A stretch of DNA of 13,493 nucleotides from JACQAI01 sp035507915 (lineage in GTDB: Bacteria > Pseudomonadota > Alphaproteobacteria > Elsterales > Elsteraceae), in contig DATJNS010000488.1 in NCBI GenBank assembly GCA_035507915.1, forward strand, positions 1-13,493, in the 5' to 3' direction. Of the stretch, positions 1 through 6,107 are shown one piece after another. How positions within the stretch are numbered: position 1 is the first letter of the stretch; the number at the start of each line of letters is the position of its first letter. A model generated the notes under the pieces. That model saw only the letters and a program-made list of their open reading frames with translations. It searched no databases and was not told where the DNA came from. The translations under genes and the position numbers were made by a program.

Positions 1-1041
1 TACGGCGCCGGCTGCCTGATCACCGAAGGCGCACGCGGCGAGGGCGGCTACGTCACCAACTCGGCCGGCGAGCGCTTCATGGAGCGCTACGCGCCGTCGG
101 CCAAGGACCTGGCGTCGCGCGACGTGGTCAGCCGCGCCATGACGATCGAGATCAACGAAGGGCGCGGCGTCGGCGACCACAAGGATCACATCCTGCTGCA
201 CCTGGAGCATCTGACGCCGGAAGTGCTGCACGAGCGCCTGCCCGGCATCTCGGAGACCGCGCGCATCTTCGCCGGCGTCGACGTCACCAAGGAGCCGATC
301 CCGGTGCTGCCGACCGTCCACTACAACATGGGTGGCGTCCCGACCAACTATCACGCCGAGGTGATTCGTCCGACCAAGGACAATCCCGACGCGGTGTGTC
401 CGGGCCTGATGGCGGTCGGCGAAGCGGCCTGCGTGTCGGTGCACGGCGCCAATCGTCTGGGCACCAACAGCCTGGTCGACCTCGTGGTGTTCGGGCGCGC
501 CGCGGCGCATCGCGCCGCCGAGCTCGTCAAGCCCGACCAGGCGCACAAGCCGCTGCCGCCGTCGGCCGGTGACAATGCGCTGGCGCGGCTCGAGCGCGTC
601 CGCACCGCCAAAGGCGGGCGCAGCGCCGGCGCCATCCGGATCGACATGCAGCGCACCATGCAGACCAACTGCGCGGTGTTCCGCGACCAGAAGCTGCTCG
701 AGGCCGGCGTCGCGAAGATCGAGCAGGTCGCGGCCGCGATGACCGATCTCGCGGTCAACGACCGCTCGCTGATCTGGAACTCCGACCTGGTCGAGGCGCT
801 CGAGCTCGACAACCTGATGAGCCAGGCCGTCGTCACGCTCTATTCGGCCGAGGCGCGCAAGGAAAGCCGCGGCGCCCACGCGCGCGACGACTTCGCCAGT
901 CGCGACGACGTCAACTGGATGAAGCACACCCTCGCCTGGCGCGATGCGAACGGCAAGGTGCGGCTCGACTACCGGCCGGTGCACCTCAACACGCTGTCGA
1001 ACGAAGTGAAGACCTTCCCGCCCAAGGCGCGGGTCTACTGA
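1..1041 (+). CDS. sdhA: Succinate dehydrogenase flavoprotein subunit, C-terminal part (5' end outside window)
   Basis: This subunit oxidises succinate to fumarate on a covalently bound FAD, as part of complex II on the cytoplasmic face of the inner membrane. The frame is open from base 1 to a TGA at 1039-1041, giving the last 346 of roughly 590-600 residues. Visible in this fragment are DVVSRA (fragment residues 41-46, its Arg matching the catalytic proton-shuttle Arg of the family), HYNMGGVPTN (107-116, substrate His), and GEAACVSVHGANRLG (140-154, FAD and substrate-binding Arg152). The C-terminal helical domain ends in KTFPPKARVY, typical of the family. The N-terminal FAD-binding fold and the His that carries FAD lie upstream of the window. 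sdhB follows after 18 nt, so this is the usual sdhAB tail of an sdhCDAB operon. The residue assignments rest on comparison with remembered E. coli SdhA. Confidence 0.98.
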   Translation, partial: YGAGCLITEGARGEGGYVTNSAGERFMERYAPSAKDLASRDVVSRAMTIEINEGRGVGDHKDHILLHLEHLTPEVLHERLPGISETARIFAGVDVTKEPIPVLPTVHYNMGGVPTNYHAEVIRPTKDNPDAVCPGLMAVGEAACVSVHGANRLGTNSLVDLVVFGRAAAHRAAELVKPDQAHKPLPPSAGDNALARLERVRTAKGGRSAGAIRIDMQRTMQTNCAVFRDQKLLEAGVAKIEQVAAAMTDLAVNDRSLIWNSDLVEALELDNLMSQAVVTLYSAEARKESRGAHARDDFASRDDVNWMKHTLAWRDANGKVRLDYRPVHLNTLSNEVKTFPPKARVY

Positions 1042-1059
1042 CGATCAGGGAACCACGTC

Positions 1060-1839
1060 ATGGCGCAGTTCACGCTTCCCGCCAACTCGAAGGTCACGCA
1101 GGGGAAGAGCTTTTCGGCCCCCGCGGGCGCCAAGCGCCCCAAGACCTTCCGGATATACCGTTGGGACCCCGAGTCGAACGCCAACCCGCGGCTCGACAGC
1201 TATGCGATCGATCTCGACGCGTGCGGACCGATGGTTCTCGACGCGCTGATCAAGATCAAGAACGAGGTCGACACCACCTTGACCTTCCGGCGGTCGTGCC
1301 GCGAGGGCATCTGCGGCTCGTGCGCGATGAACATCGACGGCACCAACACGCTGGCGTGCCTGAAGCCGATCGACGAGATCAAGGGCGACGCGCGCATCTA
1401 TCCGTTGCCGCATCTGCCGGTCGTCAAGGACCTGGTGCCGGACTGCACCGTGCCCTACGCGCAGCTCGCCTCGGTCACGCCGTGGCTGCAGGCCGACAGC
1501 CCGCCGCCGCCCGACCGCGAGCGGCTGCAGTCGACGGAGGAGCGCGCGAAGCTCGACGGGCTGTGGGAATGCATCCTGTGCTTCTGCTGCCAGACCAGCT
1601 GCCCGAGCTACTGGTGGAACGGCGACCGCTATCTCGGGCCGGCGATCCTGCTGCAGGCCTACCGGTGGCTCGCCGACAGCCGCGACGAGCGCACCGGCGA
1701 GCGGCTCGACTCGCTCGAGGATCCGTTCCGGCTCTACCGCTGCCACACCATCATGAACTGCACCAAGACGTGCCCGAAGGGGCTCAACCCCGCCAAGGCG
1801 ATCGCCGAGATCAAGAAGATGATGGTGGCGCGGCGCTGA
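1060..1839 (+). CDS. sdhB: Succinate dehydrogenase iron-sulfur subunit
   Basis: SdhB carries electrons from the SdhA flavin through three iron-sulfur clusters to ubiquinone at the membrane. At 259 residues it has the normal family length. The 2Fe-2S ligands are C80, C85, C88 and C100 in the CREGICGSC motif. The 4Fe-4S ligands are C171, C174, C177 and C238, and the 3Fe-4S ligands are C181, C228 and C234, within CILCFCCQTSCP and CHTIMNCTKTCPKG. PSYWWN (182-187) belongs to the region around the quinone site. The ATG at 1060 follows AGGGAA (1047-1052) at 7 nt spacing. The gene sits 18 nt behind sdhA. A Phe at residue 175 replaces the Ala common between the second and third cluster cysteines. A short GC hairpin follows downstream, and the next gene is convergent, so the operon probably ends here. 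Confidence 0.99.
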   Translation: MAQFTLPANSKVTQGKSFSAPAGAKRPKTFRIYRWDPESNANPRLDSYAIDLDACGPMVLDALIKIKNEVDTTLTFRRSCREGICGSCAMNIDGTNTLACLKPIDEIKGDARIYPLPHLPVVKDLVPDCTVPYAQLASVTPWLQADSPPPPDRERLQSTEERAKLDGLWECILCFCCQTSCPSYWWNGDRYLGPAILLQAYRWLADSRDERTGERLDSLEDPFRLYRCHTIMNCTKTCPKGLNPAKAIAEIKKMMVARR

Positions 1840-1873
1840 GTCGGGGGCCGCTGGGAGTCATTTGGGCGCTCGC

Positions 1874-1886
1874 GGGGCTTCGCCCC
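1874..1886. terminator. Possible terminator hairpin between convergent genes
   Basis: The 13 bases GGGGC-TTC-GCCCC form a perfect 5-bp stem with a 3-nt loop. They lie 35 bases after the sdhB stop and 11 bases beyond the stop of the convergent small gene, a position where a bidirectional terminator would fit. There is no T-tract on either side, so intrinsic termination is uncertain. Confidence 0.3.
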
Positions 1887-1896
1887 TGCCGCGCGG

Positions 1897-2112
1897 CTAG
1901 GCGGGTCGGAACAGGCTGCGGTCGAGCAGGGCGTCGGTGGCGACGGTCTTGGTCAGGCTGCGGTCGTTGGTGTTGACCAGACGCGCATAGGGGATGCCGT
2001 CGCGGCCCTCGAACAGGTCGACGACGCGCCATACGATCCCGGTGGTCTTGCCGGTCGTCGTCTTGGTGGCCGGCAGGAAGCAGTCCTCGAGCGCCACCTT
2101 GAGCGTAGCCAC
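1897..2112 (-). CDS. Small uncharacterised protein (71 aa), GTG start
   Basis: I do not recognise this family by name. The 71-residue product has no signal peptide, membrane segment or cysteine pair (one Cys, near residue 11). It starts with a Lys/Thr-rich stretch (ATKTTTGKTTG), continues with a hydrophobic-alternating segment (IVWRVVDLFEG) and ends in LLDRSLFRPA. The pattern suggests a small beta-rich fold, but that is inference. The start is GTG (2112-2110), supported by GGAGGGAGGG on the minus strand at about 5 nt spacing and by a TATAAT box at 2156-2151. Good translation and promoter signals, plus a protein-like composition unlike the Arg/Ala-rich antisense shadows nearby, argue that it is real. 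It converges on sdhB, whose stop is 57 nt away, and lies downstream of the DUF6494-like gene in the same direction. Function unknown. Confidence 0.65.
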   Translation of the reverse strand: MATLKVALEDCFLPATKTTTGKTTGIVWRVVDLFEGRDGIPYARLVNTNDRSLTKTVATDALLDRSLFRPA

Positions 2113-2150
2113 GGTCGCCCTCCCTCCCGGAGGTCCCCCTATACCATTCG

Positions 2151-2156
2151 ATTATA
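2151..2156 (-). promoter_or_regulatory. TATAAT -10 box upstream of the 71-aa gene
   Basis: The minus strand reads TATAAT exactly, inside a short AT-rich patch (about 2141-2190) in otherwise GC-rich DNA. A start site about 7 nt downstream would give a leader of roughly 30 nt containing the GGAGGGAGGG ribosome site. No good -35 hexamer is present at 16-18 nt spacing (the 17-nt position reads ACCCAA), so either an activator helps or the match is fortuitous. Confidence 0.45.
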
Positions 2157-2224
2157 GATCAAATGACGCGGGTTTGGGTGGATTTATGACCGCGCCATGA
2201 CCCGCCGGCCGGTCGGGCGCCGCC

Positions 2225-2431
2225 TCACCCGAGGGCGATGTCGCCCGCGATGATGCGCGTCAAGCCGACCCCGTCGATGGTCAGCACCACCTTCGCCGTG
2301 AGGGTCTCGTTGCCGCTCAACTGCTTGGCGGCGAGCGCAGCGCGCACCGCCTGCTCGATCTCGCGTTGACTGGTGACCCCGACCATCTTAAGGAACTTGC
2401 GCACTTCCATGTTGAAGCGGTCTTCGTCCAT
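2225..2431 (-). CDS. DUF6494-like small protein (68 aa)
   Basis: The sequence (DEDRFNMEVRKFLKMVGVTSQREIEQAV, then a GNETL segment and a closing GVGLTRIIAGDIALG) matches my memory of the DUF6494 family, small cytosolic proteins of proteobacteria with no known function. An N-terminal helical half with a ligand- or protein-binding look is followed by a short beta-type tail around a central LTAKVVLTIDG stretch. Two adjacent ATGs are possible (2434 and 2431). The minus strand has GAGGAGGTC just ahead: AGGAGG lies only 2 nt before the first ATG and 5 nt before the second. Known relatives, as remembered, also start with a single Met at the second position, so 2431 is preferred. It is divergent from zapE (about 115 nt apart) and co-directional with the 71-aa gene 112 nt downstream. 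The family name is from memory. Confidence 0.8.
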   Translation of the reverse strand: MDEDRFNMEVRKFLKMVGVTSQREIEQAVRAALAAKQLSGNETLTAKVVLTIDGVGLTRIIAGDIALG

Positions 2432-2549
2432 CATGACCTCCTCGGGCGGCGGCGGGGCTTGCCTGCCGATTGCAGGGACGAGGATCCTACCAGCGACCGC
2501 GCGCCGCGGCAGGCGTTAGGCGCAGCACGAAGGGACGACGAGCGACTCG

Positions 2550-3707
2550 GTGGCCCTGGACTTGGACGATTTCGACAGCGTCTCCGTCGCGGGGCCGCTC
2601 AGCCGGTATCACGCGCTGGTCCATCAGGGGCGCATCCATGGCGACCATGCGCAGGCCCTGGTCGCCGAGCGGCTCGACGAGCTGCACGGCCGCCTCGGCG
2701 GCTACCACCCGAGCACGCATCAGCCGAGCTGGCGCAGCTTCCTGAAGCGCGAGCGGCGCCGCGAGGTGCCGCGCGGCCTCTACATTCACGGCAGCGTCGG
2801 GCGCGGCAAGTCGATGCTGATGGACCTGTTCTTCGCCGGCGCGCCGGTCGAGCGCAAGCGCCGCGTCCATTTCCATGCCTTCATGGCCGAGGTGCATCAG
2901 CGCCTGCACGTGCATCGCCAGGTCACCAAGGGTCAGCAGGCCGACCCGCTGGTCCACGTCGCGCGCGAGATCGCCGACCAGACCTGGCTGCTCTGCTTCG
3001 ACGAGTTCGTGGTCAACAACATCGCCGATGCGATGATCCTCGGGCGGCTGTTCCAGACCTTGATCGAGGCGGGCGTCGTGATCGTCTCGACCTCCAACTT
3101 CGCGCCCGACGAGCTCTACAAGGACGGCTTGCAGCGCGATCGGTTCGAGCCGTTCATCGCGCTGATCAAGCGCGAGGTCGACGTGATCGGCCTCGACGGC
3201 ACGGTCGACTACCGGTTGGCGCGGCTGGCTGGACGGCCGGTCTTCCATGCGCCCCTCGGGCCGGCGGCGGAGGCGGCGCTGGCGCAGGCGTGGGCCGATC
3301 TGACCGACGATGCCGAGTGCGCGCTCGAGACGGTCGAGGTGCTCGGGCGCTCGGTCGAGGTGCCGTGCGCGGCGAAGGGCGTCGCACGCTTCACGTTCGA
3401 GCTGCTGTGCGCGCGGCCGCTCGGCGCGTCCGACTATCTGGCGCTGGCGTCGCGCTATCACACCGTGATCCTCGACAAGGTGCCGGTCCTCGGGCCGGCG
3501 CGCCACAACGAGGCGCGCCGCTTCATCACGCTGATCGACGCGCTCTACGAGTCGAAGACCAAGCTCGTCATGGCGGCCGAGGCGACCGCCGAGCAGCTCT
3601 ATCCGGACGGCACCGGCGCCTTCGAGTTCAAGCGCACGGTGAGCCGGCTGATGGAGATGCAGTCGGCCGACTATCTCGCGGTGCCGACGCGCCGCGCCGC
3701 GGCCTAG
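2550..3707 (+). CDS. zapE: ZapE/AFG1-family ATPase
   Basis: This AAA-like ATPase family includes E. coli ZapE (cell-division associated, binds FtsZ) and mitochondrial AFG1/LACE1. The 385 residues fit the family's length. Walker A is GSVGRGKS (81-88) and Walker B is LLCFDE (147-152), with the family landmarks HFHAFMAEVH (107-116) between them and IADAMILGRLF, STSN and LYKDGL after. The segment after Walker B reads FVVNN where FQVTD is usual, a mild divergence. Translation starts at GTG 2550. An in-frame TAG at 2517-2519 and no other start codon between them leave this as the only start; the nearest SD-like AAGGGA (2530-2535) is rather far at 14 nt. Its stop lies 9 nt from that of the convergent protease gene. 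zapE next to mdh-suc genes is a familiar alphaproteobacterial arrangement, but here two minus-strand genes intervene. Confidence 0.95.
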   Translation: MALDLDDFDSVSVAGPLSRYHALVHQGRIHGDHAQALVAERLDELHGRLGGYHPSTHQPSWRSFLKRERRREVPRGLYIHGSVGRGKSMLMDLFFAGAPVERKRRVHFHAFMAEVHQRLHVHRQVTKGQQADPLVHVAREIADQTWLLCFDEFVVNNIADAMILGRLFQTLIEAGVVIVSTSNFAPDELYKDGLQRDRFEPFIALIKREVDVIGLDGTVDYRLARLAGRPVFHAPLGPAAEAALAQAWADLTDDAECALETVEVLGRSVEVPCAAKGVARFTFELLCARPLGASDYLALASRYHTVILDKVPVLGPARHNEARRFITLIDALYESKTKLVMAAEATAEQLYPDGTGAFEFKRTVSRLMEMQSADYLAVPTRRAAA

Positions 3708-3712
3708 CCGCG
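3698..3712. terminator. Possible terminator hairpin between zapE and the CPBP gene
   Basis: CGCGGC-CTA-GCCGCG is a perfect 6-bp inverted repeat with a 3-nt loop. It spans the zapE stop codon and the 9-bp gap to the convergent gene's stop. It could act in both directions, but no T-tract follows it on either strand. Confidence 0.25.
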
Positions 3713-3716
3713 CGCC

Positions 3717-4406
3717 TCACCAGACCAGGTGGCGGAGCGCCACGTCGGTATCGGTGAAGTAGTAGATGTCGACGGCGATGTGGACCAGCACCGGGACGAT
3801 CAGGTTCCGCGTCGAGACGTAGAACAGCGCGAGCACCAGGCCGGCGAACGCGGCATAGGCGACGCTGCCGCCGCCGTAGGACCAGTGGATCGCCGCGAAC
3901 AGCAGCGTCGAGCCCGCGAGCGCGCCGCGCCGCGTCAGGCCGCGCCACAGCAGCACGTTGATCAGGTAGAAGCGGAAGATCGCCTCCTCGCTGAGCCCGG
4001 TCAGCACCATGCCGAACGAGTTGTCGATCGCGGCGAAGGTGGGGCCGGGCGGTGTCGGGTAGTGGGTGAGCCGGCCCGTCAGATCGTCGAGCCAGTCCTT
4101 GCCCGGCGCGGTCAACACGTCGGCGACGACGAGGATCAACGTCCCGGCCGCCGCGAGGACGGCGTCCCTGACGCCCGTGACGGTGAGCCGCCACGGCACC
4201 ACGAAGGCGTCGGGCGCGGCGCGTGCCACCAGCAGCAGGGCGACGAGCGTGACCAGGCGAACCGCGTAGTCGGTCGCGATGAAGACCGGGTAGTCGCCGG
4301 GATGGGCGATGTAGACGAACTTGTTGACGTAGTACGGCCCGACGATCAGCAGCAGCGGCAGCGCCGCAGCAGGATGCCACGCCGATCTCGTCTCTCCGCC
4401 GGCCAC
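3717..4406 (-). CDS. CPBP family intramembrane metalloprotease (CAAX-like)
   Basis: The protein is hydrophobic throughout, with about six to seven membrane segments (roughly residues 13-33, 42-62, 80-98, 128-150, 162-175, 182-198 and 200-217). It has all three motifs of the CPBP/Abi family: EEAIFR (E140, E141, R145), FAAIH (F170, H174) and HIAVD (H209, D213). These supply the presumed catalytic Glu and metal or water-coordinating residues. Its substrate cannot be read from the sequence. The 229 residues match family length. The start is GTG at 4406, with GGAGGG about 11 nt upstream on the minus strand. It converges on zapE with a 9-bp gap and lies 106 nt downstream of the DUF3185-like gene in the same direction. 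A weak TTTCGA-17 nt-TATCGT pair (4468-4440) could be its own promoter. Role in this locus unknown. Confidence 0.92.
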   Translation of the reverse strand: MAGGETRSAWHPAAALPLLLIVGPYYVNKFVYIAHPGDYPVFIATDYAVRLVTLVALLLVARAAPDAFVVPWRLTVTGVRDAVLAAAGTLILVVADVLTAPGKDWLDDLTGRLTHYPTPPGPTFAAIDNSFGMVLTGLSEEAIFRFYLINVLLWRGLTRRGALAGSTLLFAAIHWSYGGGSVAYAAFAGLVLALFYVSTRNLIVPVLVHIAVDIYYFTDTDVALRHLVW

Positions 4407-4422
4407 GCGCCTGTCCGCCCTC

Positions 4423-4437
4423 CGCCCCGCTGGGGCG
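4423..4437. repeat. Inverted repeat between the DUF3185-like and CPBP genes
   Basis: CGCCCC-GCT-GGGGCG is a perfect 6-bp stem with a 3-nt loop. It is 75 bases past the stop of the DUF3185-like gene and 17 bases before the CPBP start codon, so it could terminate the first gene or structure the leader of the second. No T-tract. Its core resembles the hairpin at 1874-1886. Confidence 0.35.
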
Positions 4438-4512
4438 TCACGATAGCGGTCAGCGCCGGGGCTCGAAAGCGCCTCCCGCCCTGGTCGGTGGCGGCCCGCC
4501 CGCGGCCAGCGA

Positions 4513-4728
4513 TCAGCGGGCCGTCCGCGCGCCGAACAGCGCGATCACGCCGCCGCCGACCAGCGCGGCGATGCCGCCGACCAGGTACCAGACGGTCTCG
4601 TGGCTGTAGCGGCCGAGGAAGGTCTTGGACAGCTCCTCGGCCGGCGACTGGGTCGCGTTGTGGCCCATCACGAGCAGGGCGACGCCGACGGCGACCAGAA
4701 CCAGGCCGGCAATACGGTTGAGTGACAT
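4513..4728 (-). CDS. DUF3185-like two-helix membrane protein (71 aa)
   Basis: The 71-residue product starts MSLNRIAGLVLVAVGVALL, a first membrane helix (about residues 5-22). A polar loop follows (NATQSPAEELSKTFLGRYSHET), then a second glycine-rich helix (about 48-67) ending in FGARTAR. This helix-loop-helix plan with N(A/S)..S in the loop resembles DUF3185, small membrane proteins of unknown function. The name is from memory. The frame opens 28 codons further upstream, but the ATG at 4728 is preferred. It has GGAGA at 7 nt spacing on the minus strand, and the upstream residues (Pro/Arg-rich) do not look like this family. The gene is divergent from mdh (255 nt apart) and precedes the CPBP protease gene. 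No function can be assigned. Confidence 0.8.
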   Translation of the reverse strand: MSLNRIAGLVLVAVGVALLVMGHNATQSPAEELSKTFLGRYSHETVWYLVGGIAALVGGGVIALFGARTAR

Positions 4729-4844
4729 CGACGCGTCTCCATGGTGCCGCGGGCGCCGCGCGACCGGCGACGCCGCTGGCGGGCTGCTAATTAACGCCAT
4801 GGAGCGCGCCAAGTTGCCGTCGTGAATCCTGGGTCTAGGCCTAT

Positions 4845-4862
4845 GTAAAGCTTGCGTAAAGC
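4845..4862. repeat. Tandem GTAAAGC direct repeat upstream of mdh
   Basis: The heptamer GTAAAGC occurs at 4845-4851 and again at 4856-4862, an 11-bp period that places both copies on nearly the same face of the helix. It lies in the more AT-rich part of the divergent region between the DUF3185-like gene and mdh, about 120 bases before the mdh start. It may be a regulator-binding site; read on the minus strand, each copy contains a TTTAC that also resembles part of a -35 box. No confident sigma-70 promoter was found for either gene in this 255-base region (best plus-strand match TTGCCT-17 nt-TAGCAC, 4873-4901). Confidence 0.4.
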
Positions 4863-4983
4863 CCGCCTCCCCTTGCCTTCACCCCCGATTCGCAGTAGCA
4901 CGGGCGGCGGCTCGGGGATCGCGAGGCCTGCTCGATATCCCCCGAACTCCCCCCGCGCGCATCTTCTTGCTACGAGGACCCCC

Positions 4984-5952
4984 ATGGCCCGTCACAAGAT
5001 CGCCCTCATCGGCGCCGGCAATATCGGCGGCACCCTCGCGTTCCTGGTCGGCCTGAAGGAGCTCGGTGACGTCGTGCTGTTCGACGTGATCGACGGCGTG
5101 CCCCAGGGCAAGGCGCTCGACATCGCCGAGAGCTCGCCGGTCGAGGATTTCGACTCCGCGATGACCGGCGCCAACGATTACAGCGCGATCAAGGGCGCCG
5201 ACGTCATCATCGTGACGGCCGGCGTCGCCCGCAAGCCGGGCATGAGCCGCGACGACCTGATCGGCATCAATTGCAAGGTCATGGCGGCGGTCGGCGAGGG
5301 CATCAAGAAGAACGCGCCCAACGCTTTCGTGATCTGCATCACCAACCCGCTCGACGCCATGGTCTACATGCTGCGCGAGAAGTGCGGCCTGCCGCACAAC
5401 AAGGTGGTCGGCATGGCGGGCGTGCTCGACTCGGCGCGCTTCCGCTACTTCCTGGCCGAGGAGTTCAAGGTCTCGATCGAGGACGTCACCGCGTTCGTGC
5501 TGGGCGGCCACGGCGACACCATGGTGCCGCTGGTGCGCTACTCCGCGGTCGCCGGCATTCCGCTGCCCGACCTGATCAAGATGGGGTGGACCACCCAGGA
5601 GCGGCTCGACAAGATCGTCCAGCGCACGCGCGACGGCGGCGCCGAGATCGTCGGCCTGCTCAAGACCGGCTCGGCGTTCTACGCGCCGGCCTCCTCGGCG
5701 ATCCAGATGGCCGAGGCCTATCTCAAGGACAAGAAGCGCCTGTTGCCGTGTGCCGCCTGGGTCGACGGCCAGTACGGGCTCAAGGGCATGTATGTCGGCG
5801 TGCCGGTGGTGATCGGCGCGGGCGGCATCGAGCGGGTCGTCGAAATCTCCCTCAACGCCGACGAGAAGGCGGCGTTCGACAAGTCCTGCGCGGCGGTCAA
5901 AGGCCTGATCGACGCGGCGATCGACATCGACAAGAAGGCCGCCGCCGGCTGA
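4984..5952 (+). CDS. mdh: Malate dehydrogenase (NAD, LDH-like type)
   Basis: Cytoplasmic enzyme interconverting malate and oxaloacetate with NAD. The 322 residues fit the LDH-like malate dehydrogenase group common in alphaproteobacteria. The NAD fold begins with GAGNIGG (10-16), and D34 at the end of the second strand favours NAD. The active-site loop has R84 and R90 (VARKPGMSRDD); an Arg at position 84 marks malate rather than lactate specificity. N122 lies in ITNPLD, D150 and R153 in LDSARFR, and the catalytic H177 in GGHGDT. The reading frame is open for 44 codons upstream (from TTG 4852), but the ATG at 4984 follows GAGGA (4974-4978) at 5 nt and begins MARHKIALIGAG as expected for the family. 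It heads the sucCDAB-lpdA series; the gap to sucC is 137 nt, so it may share a transcript or be partly independent. Confidence 0.99.
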   Translation: MARHKIALIGAGNIGGTLAFLVGLKELGDVVLFDVIDGVPQGKALDIAESSPVEDFDSAMTGANDYSAIKGADVIIVTAGVARKPGMSRDDLIGINCKVMAAVGEGIKKNAPNAFVICITNPLDAMVYMLREKCGLPHNKVVGMAGVLDSARFRYFLAEEFKVSIEDVTAFVLGGHGDTMVPLVRYSAVAGIPLPDLIKMGWTTQERLDKIVQRTRDGGAEIVGLLKTGSAFYAPASSAIQMAEAYLKDKKRLLPCAAWVDGQYGLKGMYVGVPVVIGAGGIERVVEISLNADEKAAFDKSCAAVKGLIDAAIDIDKKAAAG

Positions 5953-5962
5953 CCGGAACGCC

Positions 5963-6004
5963 CCGGCGCGCCGGCACGGCGGTTGCACCGATCGCCGACC
6001 GCCG
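5963..6004. repeat. GC-rich self-complementary segment after mdh
   Basis: Just past the mdh stop is a 12-bp perfect palindrome CCGGCGCGCCGG (5963-5974), then a 7-bp inverted repeat CGGCGGT / ACCGCCG (5977-5983 and 5998-6004) with a 14-nt loop. It may be an RNA-stabilising or attenuating structure between mdh and sucC. No T-tract follows directly, although the DNA turns AT-rich from about 6026. Confidence 0.3.
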
Positions 6005-6088
6005 CCGACCCGGGGTGCGCCGCCGGTATTAGATCGGCAATGTTTTGATTTTACGGTGAATGCCGCGCACTTCGAGGAAGCGGATAGC

Positions 6089-6107
6089 CATGAATATTCA
6101 TGAATAT
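6089..6107. repeat. AT-rich palindrome and direct repeat over the sucC start codon
   Basis: ATGAATATTCAT (6090-6101) is a perfect 12-bp palindrome beginning at the sucC start codon. It overlaps a 9-bp direct repeat CATGAATAT (6089-6097 and 6099-6107) at a 10-bp period. The second ATG (6100) is in the +1 frame. The repeat arises in the codons for Asn-Ile-His-Glu-Tyr. Confidence 0.6.

Noticed and set aside
2459..2490. Possible zapE promoter (TTGCCT and a weak -10)
   Set aside because: No TATAAT-like hexamer at 16-18 nt spacing; the match is no better than chance in this composition.
2366..3757. 463-codon plus-strand frame overlapping zapE
   Set aside because: Arg/Ala-rich out-of-frame translation of zapE, with no domain; the zapE frame has both Walker motifs.
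3729..4721. 330-codon plus-strand frame opposite the CPBP and DUF3185-like genes
   Set aside because: Low-complexity Arg/Gln/Asp/Val shadow; the minus-strand genes have motifs, membrane segments and ribosome sites.
4852..4983. 44-residue N-terminal extension of mdh
   Set aside because: Open frame only; the ATG at 4984 has a proper SD and gives the family N-terminus, and the extension is Pro/Arg/Ser-rich with no family match.
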